Origin: an uncultured Paracoccus sp.
Lineage (GTDB): Bacteria > Pseudomonadota > Alphaproteobacteria > Rhodobacterales > Rhodobacteraceae
DNA length: 64,000 bases
NCBI RefSeq assembly: GCF_937873615.1
Contig: NZ_CALMYP010000034.1
Location: forward strand, 1 to 64,000
Direction: 5' to 3'
Shown here: positions 18,919 to 28,289 of the stretch, in pieces
Layout: the number at the start of each line of letters is the position of its first letter
How positions within the stretch are numbered: the first letter of the stretch is position 1
Notes under the pieces: model-generated
Told to the model about the DNA's origin: nothing
The model's input: the letters and a program-made list of their open reading frames with translations, nothing else
Databases searched by the model: none
Program-made: the position numbers and the translations under genes

Positions 18919-19108
18919 GATACTCTCCCTTGGTGTGACGGCACCATATGGCGCGCCGGACCGGCGACGCAATGTTGAATTGGCCCTTCTGACCGGGCAG
19001 CGCGGCGACAGGGTGACGCGGCACTGCCACGCCGGCGCAAAAGCCGACAAGCGCGCTTTCCAAGCCCCCTGACCCCGGCTAAGTATCGCAGGCCAGAAGG
19101 AGACAGCC

Positions 19109-20212
19109 ATGTCCGATCAGTCCAGTATCCAGCCGCAACCCGGCATCATGGAGATCGCGCTTTACGTCAGTGGTGCGGCAAAGGTCGAAGGGCGCGATCA
19201 GGTGGTCAAGCTGTCCGCGAACGAAAACCCCTACGGCCCCTCGGACAAGGCGCGCGAGGCGGTAACCCGTGCTGCGCATCAGATGCACCGCTATCCGAAT
19301 ACCGATCACGCCGGGCTGCGGGCTGCGATTGGCGAGGTCCACGGCCTCGATCCCGACCGGATCATCTGCGGCGTTGGCTCTGACGAGGTGCTGCAATTCG
19401 CTGCCCAGTGCTTTGCCGGACCGGGGGACGAGGTCATCATGACCGAGCATGGTTTCTCCATGTATCCGATCCTGACCCGCGCCGCCGGTGCGACCCCGAT
19501 CACCGTGGCCGAGGACGCGCGGCGGGTGAATGTCGATGCAACTCTTGATGCGGTGACCGAGAAGACCCGGCTCGTTTTCCTGACCAACCCCGGCAACCCC
19601 ACGGGCACCATGCTGCCCGAGGCCGATCTGCGCCGGCTGGCCGAAGCCCTGCCCGCCAATATCCTGCTCATCCATGACGGCGCCTATACGGAATTCGCGG
19701 GCGATGATTTCCGACTGGATTTCGAACTGGCCGATGCCTTCACGAACGTGCTCTCCACCCGCACGTTTTCCAAGATCTACGGGCTGGGCGGGCTGAGGAT
19801 CGGCTGGGGTTACGCCCCACGTCCGCTGATCGACGTCATGAACCGCGTGCGCCAGCCCTTCAACCTGTCGGTGATCCAGCTTGCGGCGGCCGAAGCCGCG
19901 ATGCGCGACCAGTCCCATGTCGCCCGCTGTCGCGCCGATAACGCCAAGTGGCGCGCCTGGCTGCAACAGGCGCTGACCGATATCGGCGTCGGCTGCGACG
20001 AGAGCCATGCCAATTTCGTTCTGGCCCGCTTCGCCGACGAGGCGACGGCGAATGCCTGCGACGAGGCGCTGAAACAGGATGGGCTGATCGTGCGACGGGT
20101 TGCCGGCTATGGGCTGCCGAACTGCCTGCGTATCACCGTAGGCGACGAGCCGTCCTGCCGGCGCGTCGCCCATGTCATTGGCCGTTTCATGGCCGAAAGG
20201 GGGGCGGCATGA
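19109..20212 (+). CDS. hisC: histidinol-phosphate / aromatic aminotransferase
   Basis: A fold-type I PLP aminotransferase of 367 residues. Motifs: [12 protein letters not shown] near the N-terminus, [11 protein letters not shown], the aspartate in [10 protein letters not shown], and the PLP lysine in [18 protein letters not shown]. HisC transaminates histidinol phosphate. Its coupling to a prephenate/arogenate dehydrogenase gene (ATGA overlap) suggests it also serves phenylalanine and tyrosine synthesis by transaminating prephenate or aryl-pyruvates. The AGAAGGAG ribosome site is strong. Confidence 0.93.
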   Translation: MSDQSSIQPQPGIMEIALYVSGAAKVEGRDQVVKLSANENPYGPSDKAREAVTRAAHQMHRYPNTDHAGLRAAIGEVHGLDPDRIICGVGSDEVLQFAAQCFAGPGDEVIMTEHGFSMYPILTRAAGATPITVAEDARRVNVDATLDAVTEKTRLVFLTNPGNPTGTMLPEADLRRLAEALPANILLIHDGAYTEFAGDDFRLDFELADAFTNVLSTRTFSKIYGLGGLRIGWGYAPRPLIDVMNRVRQPFNLSVIQLAAAEAAMRDQSHVARCRADNAKWRAWLQQALTDIGVGCDESHANFVLARFADEATANACDEALKQDGLIVRRVAGYGLPNCLRITVGDEPSCRRVAHVIGRFMAERGAA

Positions 20213-21144
20213 GCGCCATCTACCAGAAGGTCGCCCTGATCGGGCTGGGGCTGATCGCCGGCTCCATCTCGCTGGCCGCGCGTCAGGCCGGGGTCGTGGA
20301 CAAGATCAGCGGCACCGCCCGCAGCGCCAAGACCCGCGCCGCCGCCCGCGACCTGAAACTGGTCGACGAAGTGACCGACAACGCCGCCGCCGCCGTGCGC
20401 AATGCCGATCTGGTCATCCTCTGCGTGCCGGTGGGTGCCATGGGCAAGGTCATGTCCGAGATCAAGCCGCATCTGAAACCCGGCGCGGTGGTGACCGATG
20501 TGGGCTCTGTCAAGCAGGAGGTGATCGCCCAAGTCTCGCCGCATCTGCCGCCGCATGTCCATTTCATCCCCGGTCACCCGCTGGCCGGGACCGAGCATTC
20601 CGGCCCCTATTCCGGCTTTGCCGAACTGTTCGAGAACCGCTGGTGGCTGCTGACCCCCCTGCCCGACACCGACCCGTCCGAGGTCTCGCGCCTGCGCCGC
20701 TTCATTCGCGCGCTCGGCGCCAATGTCGAGGATATGGAGCCCGCGCATCACGACCTCGTTCTGGCCGTGACCAGCCACACACCGCACCTGATCGCCTATA
20801 CGATGGTGGGCGTGGCCGATCACCTGAAGCGGGTGACGGAATCCGAGGTAATCAAGTATTCCGCCGCCGGTTTCAGGGATTTTACCCGGATCGCGGCCTC
20901 GGATCCGACCATGTGGCGCGACGTGTTCCTGACCAACAAGGAGGCGGTGCTGGACATCCTCGGCCGCTTCACCGAGGAGCTGTTCATGCTGCAACGCGCA
21001 ATCCGCATGGGCGATGGCGAGCAGCTGCACGAATATTTCACCCGCACCCGCGCCATCCGCCGCGGCATCATCGAGGCCGGTCAGGATACCGCCGCGCCCG
21101 ATTTCGGACGCGGCGCCAAGGCTTCGCCCCCCAAGGAGGGCTAG
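20209..21144 (+). CDS. tyrC: prephenate/arogenate dehydrogenase
   Basis: A TyrA-family NAD(P)-dependent dehydrogenase of 311 residues. [14 protein letters not shown] near residue 10 is the Rossmann loop. [12 protein letters not shown] and the [13 protein letters not shown] segment (about residue 190) supply active-site histidines. It makes tyrosine or its precursor. It overlaps hisC by four bases (ATGA), so the two are co-translated. It converges on the PfkB-type kinase gene with a 4-base overlap of stop regions. Whether it prefers prephenate or arogenate cannot be read from the sequence. Confidence 0.92.
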   Translation: MSAIYQKVALIGLGLIAGSISLAARQAGVVDKISGTARSAKTRAAARDLKLVDEVTDNAAAAVRNADLVILCVPVGAMGKVMSEIKPHLKPGAVVTDVGSVKQEVIAQVSPHLPPHVHFIPGHPLAGTEHSGPYSGFAELFENRWWLLTPLPDTDPSEVSRLRRFIRALGANVEDMEPAHHDLVLAVTSHTPHLIAYTMVGVADHLKRVTESEVIKYSAAGFRDFTRIAASDPTMWRDVFLTNKEAVLDILGRFTEELFMLQRAIRMGDGEQLHEYFTRTRAIRRGIIEAGQDTAAPDFGRGAKASPPKEG

Positions 21145-22136
21145 ATCAGCCCGGCCTTCTGGAAATCCTCCAGCAGGTCGCGCTCGGGCCGGGCGCCGAC
21201 ATGGCTGATCACCTCGGAGGCGGCCATCACCGCCATGCGCCCGGCAGTTTCCAGGTCGCAGCCCGAGGCCAGGCCGAAGATCAGCCCGGCGGCGAACTGG
21301 TCGCCCGCGCCGGTCGCATCGACCGGGGTCACGCGATGGACCGGCACCTCGACCCGCTTGCCGCGCCGGAACAGCAGCGCCGGATCGCCCGAACGGGTGC
21401 AGATCACCGTGTCGCAATCCGTCGTCGCCAGCCGCAGCGCCTCGTCGATATTGGTCTGGTAGAGCGATTCCCATTCGTGGACATTGCCGATGACGTAATC
21501 CATCGACTGCGAGACCAGCTTGCGGAAATCGTCGCGATGCCGGTCGACGCAGAAAGGATCGGAGAGCGCGATACCGGCCTGCCCGCCAGCCCGGTGACAG
21601 GCATTGGCCGCCGCGAGGAAAGCCGCTTTCCCGGCCGGCTTGTCGAACAGATAGCCTTCAAGGAACAGCCACTTGTTGCCCGCAAACACGGCCTCGTCGA
21701 CATCGTCGGGGCCGAGATTGGCCGAAATGCCGAGATAGGTGTTCATCGAGCGTTCGCCATCCGGGGTCACGAAGATGATCGAGCGCGAGGTCGGCAGCTT
21801 GCCGCCAGCGACCGGGGCATTGACGAAGCTCGTCCCCTCGGCCTCGGTGTCGCGGGCATAGGCCTGACCCAATTCGTCATCGGCGACGCGCCCGATGAAG
21901 GCGGTCTTCAGCCCCAGCCGGCCGATCCCGGCCAGCGTATTGGCGACCGAGCCGCCCGGCACCAGCCGCGCCTTGCCGCGCCGCGCCTGCTGGGCCAGCA
22001 GGAATTCCGAGCGTTCGCGCTCGACAAGCTGCATGATGCCCTTCTCGACCTCCAGCGATTGCAGGTCGTCATCCTCGATGGATGCGATCACGTCGATAAT
22101 GGCATTGCCGATGCCGATCACCTCGAAAGCGGTCAT
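21141..22136 (-). CDS. PfkB family carbohydrate/nucleoside kinase (adenosine-kinase-like)
   Basis: The 331-residue kinase has the PfkB signatures: GGSVANTLAGIGRLG near residue 60 and the ATP/catalytic motif VDATGAGDQFAAGLIFGL near 280 with the catalytic aspartate. The N-terminal GIGNAIIDVIA is typical of alphaproteobacterial members annotated as adenosine kinase. Substrate is not proven. It starts inside the 3' end of nth (4-base overlap), with GAGGAG in nth as its ribosome site. Confidence 0.88.
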   Translation of the reverse strand: MTAFEVIGIGNAIIDVIASIEDDDLQSLEVEKGIMQLVERERSEFLLAQQARRGKARLVPGGSVANTLAGIGRLGLKTAFIGRVADDELGQAYARDTEAEGTSFVNAPVAGGKLPTSRSIIFVTPDGERSMNTYLGISANLGPDDVDEAVFAGNKWLFLEGYLFDKPAGKAAFLAAANACHRAGGQAGIALSDPFCVDRHRDDFRKLVSQSMDYVIGNVHEWESLYQTNIDEALRLATTDCDTVICTRSGDPALLFRRGKRVEVPVHRVTPVDATGAGDQFAAGLIFGLASGCDLETAGRMAVMAASEVISHVGARPERDLLEDFQKAGLI

Positions 22137-22786
22137 TCGGTCTTCTCCTCATTGGGGCAGAGATCGTTGATGGGGCAGATCCGGCAGCGCGGCCGCCGGG
22201 CCTGACAGACATAGCGTCCATGCAGGATCAGCCAGTGATGGGCGTTCTGCTGGAACGGCGCGGGAATATTGTCCTCGATGGCGCGCTCGACCTCGTCCAC
22301 GTCGCGGCCCGGCGCGATGCGGGTGCGGTTGCCGACGCGGAAGATATGCGTATCGACCGCCTGCGCCGGCACCCCGAAGACCGAGTTCAGCACCACATTC
22401 GCGGTCTTGCGCCCCACCCCCGGCAGCGACATCAGCGCCGCCCGGCTGGAGGGCACCTCGCCGGCATAATCCTCGACCAGAATGCGCGACAGCTTCATCA
22501 CGTTCTTCGCCTTCTGCCGGAACAGGCCGATGGTCTTGACGTGATCGAGAAGCGCGTCCTCGCCCAGATCCAGCATCTGCTGCGGCGTCGTGACGGCGGC
22601 AAACAGCGCCTCGGTCGCCCGGTTGACCCCAGCATCGGTGGCCTGCGCCGACAGCGCCACCGCGACCAGAAGCTGATAGGCATTCTGGTGATGCAATTCG
22701 GTGACCGGCGCCGGATCGGCATCGCGCAGGCGCGAGAAGATCGCGACCTGATCGGCATAGGGCAAGGGGGCGGGTAGACGGGCCAT
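22133..22786 (-). CDS. nth: endonuclease III
   Basis: A base-excision DNA glycosylase/AP lyase for oxidised pyrimidines, 217 residues. The helix-hairpin-helix LPGVGRKTANVVLN holds the catalytic lysine, the aspartate lies in VDTHIFRV, and the C-terminal 4Fe-4S ligands are spaced C-x6-C-x2-C-x5-C (CQARRPRCRICPINDLC). It is first in a two-gene unit with the PfkB kinase. Confidence 0.96.
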   Translation of the reverse strand: MARLPAPLPYADQVAIFSRLRDADPAPVTELHHQNAYQLLVAVALSAQATDAGVNRATEALFAAVTTPQQMLDLGEDALLDHVKTIGLFRQKAKNVMKLSRILVEDYAGEVPSSRAALMSLPGVGRKTANVVLNSVFGVPAQAVDTHIFRVGNRTRIAPGRDVDEVERAIEDNIPAPFQQNAHHWLILHGRYVCQARRPRCRICPINDLCPNEEKTE

Positions 22787-23002
22787 ATGCGCCTCTTGCC
22801 CGGCCCGTCCGGGCAGTTCAAGCCAAGATCGCGCCCAGTTGCGCAGGACGGCCCCGGCTTTTCAGGAAGATGTGACCCGATTCCAGCCGATTACTGCCCA
22901 TCCCGCTAGGCAAGTGCCGGAACCTGTGGAATGATGCCGGCGTTTACAGCGCAAGGTATGCCGGGACGGCACCTCGATATAACGATACGGAAAGGCTACG
23001 GA

Positions 23003-23668
23003 ATGAACATGCGTGTTTCGCTTCTTCTCGGCGCAGCGAGCGTCATGGCGCTTGGCGCCTGCGCGACCAACCCCGATGGCTCGACGGGCACCACCCTCAG
23101 CCAGACCCAGCAGGGCGCGCTGATCGGTGCCGCGGCCGGCGGCCTTTATGGCGCCACGCGCGACAGCGACAAGAACAATCAGGGCAAGGACTTCCTGAAG
23201 GGGGCCGTGCTTGGTGCCGCCGCCGGCGCCGTCGTCGGCAATATCATCGAGGCCCAGGAAAAGCAGCTGCGCCAGGTCATGACCTCGCCCGGCGTGCAGA
23301 TCATCAATCACGGCGATTACCTGCAGGTCATCATGCCCTCGGGCCTGCTCTTCGCCTCGGACAGCGCCGCGATCTCGGGTCAGGCGCAGAACGACCTTTA
23401 CGGTCTGGCGCAGAGCCTGAACCAGTATCCGAACAGCCGGGTCGAGATCTATGGCCATACCGACTCGACCGCGTCGGATGCGCATAACATGGACCTGTCG
23501 CAGCGCCGCGCGCAATCGGTCGGCGGCATCCTGACCGCCGCCGGCGTCTCGTCCTCGCGGCTGGTCATGGTCGGTCGCGGCGAAAGCCAGCCGGTCGCCT
23601 CGAACGACAGCGAAGGCGGCCGCGCCCAGAACCGCCGCGTCGAGATCCTGATCCGCCCGACCAACTGA
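23003..23668 (+). CDS. OmpA family lipoprotein with glycine-zipper segment
   Basis: The 221-residue product has a lipoprotein signal peptide with lipobox LGAC (cysteine near residue 20). A glycine-zipper stretch (GALIGAAAGGLYGA and GAVLGAAAGAVVGN) follows. The C-terminal OmpA peptidoglycan-binding domain has FASDSAAIS, VEIYGHTDSTASDAHN and LSQRRAQSV. It probably tethers the outer membrane to the cell wall, like YiaD. The ATG at 23003 is preceded by GGAAAGG. Transcribed alone and closed by a strong terminator. Confidence 0.93.
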   Translation: MNMRVSLLLGAASVMALGACATNPDGSTGTTLSQTQQGALIGAAAGGLYGATRDSDKNNQGKDFLKGAVLGAAAGAVVGNIIEAQEKQLRQVMTSPGVQIINHGDYLQVIMPSGLLFASDSAAISGQAQNDLYGLAQSLNQYPNSRVEIYGHTDSTASDAHNMDLSQRRAQSVGGILTAAGVSSSRLVMVGRGESQPVASNDSEGGRAQNRRVEILIRPTN

Positions 23669-23689
23669 TCGCCAAGGCAGAACGAACCG

Positions 23690-23718
23690 AAAGGCCGGGC
23701 CAGGCGCCCGGCCTTTTT
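23690..23718 (+). terminator. intrinsic terminator after OmpA-like lipoprotein
   Basis: An 11-bp perfect stem (AAAGGCCGGGC / GCCCGGCCTTT) with a 5-nt loop runs into a T run. Confidence 0.93.
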
Positions 23719-23874
23719 GCTGCGCGATGCCGGATGACGTAACGGAATCCCCCCATATCCGGCCTTCCCCCGGTTCGGGGCCCGCAGCGGCATTGCGACA
23801 CAGCCAGGCCGCGCCCATGTCTCGTTCATCAGAAAGAGATACGATTTCACGACAGCATTGGGACGGAGGCCGAC

Positions 23875-24930
23875 ATGACCGAGATGATGATCTATGGCGC
23901 TTATGGCTATACGGGCGAATTGACCGCGCGCGAGGCGGTCGAGCGTGGAGAGCGCCCGATCCTCGCCGGACGCAGCGAAAGCAAGGTGAAACCGCTGGCC
24001 GTGGAACTGGGGCTGGGTTGGCGCGCCTTCGATGTGGCCGATGCAGCAAACCATATGGCGGGCGTCGGCGTGCTGCTGAACTGCGCCGGCCCCTTCGCCC
24101 GCACCGCACCGCCCTTGATCGACGCCTGCATCGAGGCCGGGGTGCATTATGTCGACATCACCGGCGAAATGCCGATCTTCGAATATTGCAGCAAGCGCAG
24201 CACCGATGCACAGGCGGCGGGGGTGATCCTGTGTCCCGGTGCGGGCTTCGATATCGTCCCGACCGATTGCCTTGCCGCCGCGCTGAAGGAACGCCTGCCC
24301 GAGGCCGAGACCATCAATCTCGGCTTCTCCTTCGGCACCAAGCCGAGCGTCGGCACCGCCACCACCGCCATCGGCGCCCTGCAGGAGGGCGGCATGATCC
24401 GGCGCGATCACAAGCTGGTGCCGGTCGGCAACGGCTATCGCATCCGCCGCCTGCCCTTCCCGGAAGGCGCGCAATGGTCGATGACCCTACCCTGGGGCGA
24501 TGTCTATACCTCTGGCATCTCGACCGGGGTGCCGAATGGCATGGTCTATGCGGCAGTGCCCCTGTCGCTGGCGCTGGCAATGCGCGTCACCTCGCCCTTC
24601 CGCCGCCTGGCCGCGAAACCCGCGATCCGCAACCGGCTGGAGCGGATGGTCAAGAAATCCTTCGCCGGCGGCCCAGATGAACAGGCCCGCGCCAATCAGC
24701 GCACCGAGTTCTGGGGCGAGGCCATAGCCCCCGATGGCAAACGGGTGGCGCTGCATTTCTCGGCCCCGAACGTCTACAGCCTAACCGTCGATACCTCGCT
24801 GGAGATCGCGCTCTGGTCGCTGCGTCAGCAGGGGCATTCGGGCTATGCCACGCCCTCGATGCTGCTCGGGCCGGGCTTCATCACCAGCCGCCCCGGCGTG
24901 TCCGACATGACCGAGGTCGCTGCGGCCTGA
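23875..24930 (+). CDS. saccharopine dehydrogenase-like oxidoreductase
   Basis: The 351-residue protein has an N-terminal Rossmann fold with IYGAYGYTGELTAREAVERG (NAD(P) loop, YGATGYTG-like) and VLLNCAGPFARTAPPLIDAC, then HYVDITGEMP. These are features of the saccharopine-dehydrogenase NADP-binding family that includes trans-acting enoyl reductases. No lipid or polyketide genes are adjacent, so the substrate is unknown. It converges on the ATP synthase operon. Confidence 0.83.
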   Translation: MTEMMIYGAYGYTGELTAREAVERGERPILAGRSESKVKPLAVELGLGWRAFDVADAANHMAGVGVLLNCAGPFARTAPPLIDACIEAGVHYVDITGEMPIFEYCSKRSTDAQAAGVILCPGAGFDIVPTDCLAAALKERLPEAETINLGFSFGTKPSVGTATTAIGALQEGGMIRRDHKLVPVGNGYRIRRLPFPEGAQWSMTLPWGDVYTSGISTGVPNGMVYAAVPLSLALAMRVTSPFRRLAAKPAIRNRLERMVKKSFAGGPDEQARANQRTEFWGEAIAPDGKRVALHFSAPNVYSLTVDTSLEIALWSLRQQGHSGYATPSMLLGPGFITSRPGVSDMTEVAAA

Positions 24931-24952
24931 GCGCAAGGGCAAAGCAAAGGAA

Positions 24953-24985
24953 AAGGCCCGGCGTCTCGCGACGGCCGGGCCTTCA
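24953..24985. terminator. bidirectional terminator, oxidoreductase / atp operon
   Basis: A 9-bp stem (AAGGCCCGG / CCGGGCCTT) with A-rich 5' flank lies between the oxidoreductase stop and the end of the F0 operon. Confidence 0.8.
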
Positions 24986-25009
24986 TGCTCCCTGTCCCTC
25001 GGGATATTG

Positions 25010-25567
25010 TCAGTGCAGGCGCGCAGCCACTTCTGCGATGGCATCGTCGATGCCGGCACTGCGGTCCGCCGCGGCACCCTGCTGACGCAGGACCTCGCCG
25101 GCGGCGGCAACGGCGGTCTGCACGGCGCTGTTGCGCACCGCACGGATGGCATCGCTTTCGGCCGAAGCGATCTGATCCTCGGCCGCTTTCAGGCGGCGCT
25201 GAATCGAGGTTTCCAGATCGGCCTTGGCCTTGTCGGCCTGGGCGATCGCCTCGCGCTTGGCATTGGCGACGATCTCGTCGGCCTGGGTCTTCACCTCGCG
25301 CTGACGGCGCTCATAGGTGGCATAGACCTCCTGCGCTTCCTCGCGCAGGCGCTTGGCCTCCTCAAGGTCGGCACGGATACCCTCGGCCCGCTTGTCCAGC
25401 AGGCCGCCGATGATCTGCGGCACCTTGAAATAGACCAGGATGCCGACGAAGATCAGGAAGGCGATGGTGACGATGAAGTCGGTATTGTGCAGGCTGAAGA
25501 ACGGACCCGAGGCGGCAAGCGCCGGGGTCGCCGACAGCGACAGGAAAACAGCGAGCTTCTTCATCAC
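25010..25567 (-). CDS. atpF: ATP synthase F0 subunit b
   Basis: The 185-residue subunit b has a signal-like N-terminus, one membrane helix near residues 28-48 ([20 protein letters not shown]) and a long charged helix (residues 55-150, for example [25 protein letters not shown]). The helix forms the peripheral stalk with b'. Last gene of the F0 operon. Its start overlaps the b' stop by 4 bases. Confidence 0.95.
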   Translation of the reverse strand: MMKKLAVFLSLSATPALAASGPFFSLHNTDFIVTIAFLIFVGILVYFKVPQIIGGLLDKRAEGIRADLEEAKRLREEAQEVYATYERRQREVKTQADEIVANAKREAIAQADKAKADLETSIQRRLKAAEDQIASAESDAIRAVRNSAVQTAVAAAGEVLRQQGAAADRSAGIDDAIAEVAARLH

Positions 25568-26211
25568 ACGGCCCCTTTCAGACGGGCATCGACGGCGGCG
25601 TCGATTGCGCTGTCATCGGCTTTGCCCCCGAAGGTGCGCACCAGTTCGGCCGTAACCTCGCGGGCGACGCTGCGGGCATCGGCGGTGGCGCTGTCGCGGA
25701 TCGCACCGATGCGCCTTTCGGATTCCACCGAACGGGCGGAAATTTCGGCATCGGCCTTGGCGATGGCGGCATCCAGATCCTTCTGGATATCGGCCTTCTG
25801 GGCAGCGATGATCTTGTTGGCTTCGGCCCGGGCATCCGACAGCGCCTGACCGTAAGCGGCCTCGGCCTCCTTGGCCTTCTTCTTGTATTCCTCGGCCTGC
25901 ATCAGGTCGCCGGTGATGACACCCTGCCGGTCCGAGATGACCCCGGCGATCCGGGGCAGCGCGATTTTCGACAGCACCCAGTAGAGCAGCGCCAGCGTCA
26001 CCAGCAGCCAGAAGATCAGGTTGCCGAAATACTGGGTATCCAGCTGCGGCATACCGACCGCATGCTGGGCAGCCTCGGCGGCATGACCTGCGGCTTCAGC
26101 GCCATGGCCGGCAGCGGCCTCGGCACCATGGGCGGCATTCTCGCCGACCACCACCGTCTCGGTTTCGATTTCGACGACCGTGACGGCCGCCTCTTGCAAT
26201 AGGCTGAACAT
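25564..26211 (-). CDS. ATP synthase F0 subunit b'
   Basis: The 215-residue b' subunit follows the c-subunit gene, as in photosynthetic and related alphaproteobacteria. The membrane helix is at about 62-80 ([20 protein letters not shown]), followed by [26 protein letters not shown] and a long stalk helix. Residues 25-52 form an Ala/His/Glu-rich low-complexity leader (repeats of HGAEAA and HAAEAA), longer than I expect for the family. GAGGTAGG precedes the ATG. Two different b-type subunits build a heterodimeric stator. Confidence 0.93.
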   Translation of the reverse strand: MFSLLQEAAVTVVEIETETVVVGENAAHGAEAAAGHGAEAAGHAAEAAQHAVGMPQLDTQYFGNLIFWLLVTLALLYWVLSKIALPRIAGVISDRQGVITGDLMQAEEYKKKAKEAEAAYGQALSDARAEANKIIAAQKADIQKDLDAAIAKADAEISARSVESERRIGAIRDSATADARSVAREVTAELVRTFGGKADDSAIDAAVDARLKGAV

Positions 26212-26241
26212 GTCCTACCTCTGGCCGTTCAAGTTACAATC

Positions 26242-26265
26242 GGGTGGGGCCTTTCCGCCCCACCC
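26242..26265 (-). promoter_or_regulatory. intercistronic stem-loop after atpE
   Basis: A perfect 9-bp stem (GGGTGGGGC / GCCCCACCC) with a 6-nt loop lies 20 bases downstream of the c-subunit stop. Its position suits mRNA stabilisation or partial termination that lets the c subunit be made in excess. Role inferred. Confidence 0.6.
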
Positions 26266-26286
26266 AACCGCAAGGATGGCAGGGGA

Positions 26287-26511
26287 TCAGACTGCGAACA
26301 GCAGCAGCAGCGCAACCAGGAACGAGAAGATGCCGAGCGCTTCCGCGAAGGCCATGCCGATGAACAGCGTGGCGGTCTGCGAAGCGGCAGCCGACGGGTT
26401 GCGCAGGGCGCCCGACAGGTAGTTACCGGCAACATTGCCCACACCGATGGCGGCGCCCGCCATACCGATGCATGCGAGACCGGCGCCCAGATACTGACCC
26501 ATTTGTTCCAT
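26287..26511 (-). CDS. atpE: ATP synthase F0 subunit c
   Basis: The 74-residue proteolipid is a two-helix hairpin: [19 protein letters not shown], then the polar loop RNPSAAA, then the second helix. The proton-carrying glutamate is Glu57 in AFAEALGIF. It forms the rotor ring. Gene order atpI-atpB-atpE-b'-b matches the stand-alone F0 operons of Rhodobacterales; the F1 genes are not in this window. Confidence 0.97.
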   Translation of the reverse strand: MEQMGQYLGAGLACIGMAGAAIGVGNVAGNYLSGALRNPSAAASQTATLFIGMAFAEALGIFSFLVALLLLFAV

Positions 26512-26568
26512 GTTTCTTGCTCCTTGAGGCTTATGGAATTGACGATTGATGAACCTTGACCCGAGCCG

Positions 26569-27318
26569 TCAGTGCGACGGATGTAGCGCGTCCTTCAGAT
26601 AGACGCAGGTCAGGATGGTGAAGACATAGGCCTGGATGATCGCAACGAGGATCTCCAGCCCGTAGACACCGACGATGCCGAGGATGGCCAGCGGCGCGAT
26701 CCAGATCACGGCGGCGAAGGCGGCGAAGACCTTGATCACGGCGTGACCGGCCATGACGTTGCCGGCAAGTCGGATGGAATGGCTGACCGGGCGCACGAAA
26801 TAGGAAATCACCTCGATCAGCGCCAGCACCGGGCGCAGCGCCAGGGGCGCCGAGGTGACCCAGAACAGGCCCAGGAAATGGGTGCCGTTCTTGACGAAGC
26901 CCAGCACGGTCACGCCGATGAAGACGAACAGCGCCAGCACCGCCGTCACCGCGATATGCGAGGTGGTCGAGAAGCTTTTCGGCAGCAGGCCCAGATAGTT
27001 CGAGAAGACGATGAAGCAGAACAGCGTCATCACATAGGGGAAATACCGCAGCCCGTCCTTGCCGCAGATGTCTTCCAGCATCTTGTAGACCATGCCGTAA
27101 GTCATCTCGGCGATGGACTGGACCCGGCTCGGGATCACGGCGCGGCCACGGGTGCCGAAGACCAGAAGCGCGATGACCGCGATCAGCGTCAGCGCGAACC
27201 ACAGCGTCGCATTGGTCGGGGTGTACCAGTGAATCGGGCCATCGCCGAAAAGCGGCTTGACCATGAACTGATCCATCGGGTGGAAGGCAAGGCCGGTTTC
27301 AGTCGCCACGTGTGTCAT
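26569..27318 (-). CDS. atpB: ATP synthase F0 subunit a
   Basis: Subunit a (249 residues) forms the proton half-channels against the c ring. It has five to six membrane helices and the essential-arginine helix [16 protein letters not shown]. The C-terminal [22 protein letters not shown] is family-typical. Its start overlaps the 3' end of atpI by 20 bases. Confidence 0.97.
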   Translation of the reverse strand: MTHVATETGLAFHPMDQFMVKPLFGDGPIHWYTPTNATLWFALTLIAVIALLVFGTRGRAVIPSRVQSIAEMTYGMVYKMLEDICGKDGLRYFPYVMTLFCFIVFSNYLGLLPKSFSTTSHIAVTAVLALFVFIGVTVLGFVKNGTHFLGLFWVTSAPLALRPVLALIEVISYFVRPVSHSIRLAGNVMAGHAVIKVFAAFAAVIWIAPLAILGIVGVYGLEILVAIIQAYVFTILTCVYLKDALHPSH

Positions 27319-27658
27319 CCCTCGCTTGCGGCAGGTCGCCCTGCCCGTCTTCGGCAGCCTTGCGCTGCAATTCCTCGGCGGTGCGCAGCATCACCTTGAT
27401 GCCGGCCGCCAGCCCCAGAAGCAGGAACAGGACCAGAAAGATCGGCATGGTGCCGAAAACACTGTCCAGTCCGAAGCCGATTGCGAACCCGATCCCGAGT
27501 CCCGAAACCAGCTCGATCACCATTCGCCAGGCCGTGTCGGCATGGCGCATCGTGATCCTCGCATTCGAGGGCGCCTTCGGGGTCTTAACCTGCGCCAACC
27601 GCTCTTCCAGCCGCCTCAGCCGTTCCGGATCGGGCGAACCGTGGTCGCGATCGGGCAA
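27299..27658 (-). CDS. atpI: ATP synthase accessory protein I
   Basis: The 119-residue AtpI-type protein has a charged N-terminus ([14 protein letters not shown]) and two membrane helices (about 48-66 and 70-90, with [17 protein letters not shown]). AtpI helps assemble the c ring or supplies Mg2+. The apparent start is TTG at 27658, preceded by GGGGTG; the N-terminal pattern matches relatives, which supports this rare codon. First gene of the operon. Confidence 0.87.
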   Translation of the reverse strand: MPDRDHGSPDPERLRRLEERLAQVKTPKAPSNARITMRHADTAWRMVIELVSGLGIGFAIGFGLDSVFGTMPIFLVLFLLLGLAAGIKVMLRTAEELQRKAAEDGQGDLPQARDDTRGD

Positions 27659-27685
27659 GATTCACACCCCTGTTATCTCGGGGCG

Positions 27686-27714
27686 GTGATAGGGGCCGGG
27701 GCCGTCCGAGTCAA
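27686..27714 (-). promoter_or_regulatory. candidate sigma-70 promoter of the F0 operon
   Basis: On the minus strand, TTGACT (27709-27714) and TATCAC (27686-27691) are separated by exactly 17 bases and lie just upstream of atpI. Assignment is by sequence only. Confidence 0.5.
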
Positions 27715-27814
27715 GCAGAACAGGGAAGTCTATAACATGTTGAAATCATTGGATCAGATTTGCATCCCGCCACGGCCGGGCCCGGTTGCACCGCCCCCAC
27801 CCTTGCCGCATAAT

Positions 27815-27830
27815 TCAACCGCATGGTTGA
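27815..27830 (+). promoter_or_regulatory. candidate ArsR operator
   Basis: A perfect palindrome TCAACC-GCAT-GGTTGA lies 24 bases before the ArsR-type gene start. Paired CAACC/GGTTG half-sites of this spacing suit an ArsR dimer, so autoregulation is likely. Confidence 0.6.
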
Positions 27831-27853
27831 CTATCAAGGCCCCGATTTCCCCG

Positions 27854-28204
27854 ATGAGCGATCCCGAACAGCGCCTCGATCAGATCTTCTCCGCCCTCGC
27901 CGACCCGACGCGGCGGCGAATCCTGGCGATGCTGCTGGAGGACGACATGGCCGTCAGCGACGTGGCCGCCCCCTTCGAGGTCAGCCTGGCGGCGGTGTCA
28001 AAACACCTCGTCGTGCTGGCGGGCGCCGGGCTGATCCGGCAGGAACGCCGCGGCCGTATCACCTGGTGCCAGATCGACCCCGAGGGGTTGCGCCACGCCT
28101 CGATCTGGATGCAGGGCTTCGGGCAGTTCGATCCGGTCGATCTGGACGATTTCGAAAGGTATCTGGCCAGATCACTGGCTGATGAGGATCAGGCCGCTGA
28201 CTGA
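27854..28204 (+). CDS. ArsR family transcriptional regulator
   Basis: The 116-residue winged-helix repressor begins QRLDQIFSALADPTRRRIL, has the recognition helix VSLAAVSKHLVVLAGAGLI and the wing RQERRGRITWCQIDPEGL. No metal-binding CxC motif is seen, so it resembles the metal-independent subgroup usually paired with an SRPBCC (AHSA1-like) or transporter gene. No such partner follows. The ATG at 27854 lacks a clear ribosome site. An in-frame TTG at 27827 is an alternative, and leaderless expression is possible. Confidence 0.87.
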   Translation: MSDPEQRLDQIFSALADPTRRRILAMLLEDDMAVSDVAAPFEVSLAAVSKHLVVLAGAGLIRQERRGRITWCQIDPEGLRHASIWMQGFGQFDPVDLDDFERYLARSLADEDQAAD

Positions 28205-28248
28205 CGGAGCTGATACAGTCACCATTGCACCGAACAACCAGATTTCAA

Positions 28249-28285
28249 AGATGCGCCGCCGCGAATCCGTCCCGACGGCGCATCT
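28249..28285. terminator. hairpin between arsR-like gene and small ORF
   Basis: A 10-bp perfect inverted repeat (AGATGCGCCG / CGGCGCATCT) with a 17-nt loop lies between convergent stops. Probable terminator. Confidence 0.6.
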
Positions 28286-28289
28286 GGTT

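Noticed and set aside
18919-19108. SAM riboswitch upstream of metY
   Set aside because: I could not match the SAM-II or SAM/SAH conserved cores; only a short GCCGG/CCGGC hairpin is visible.
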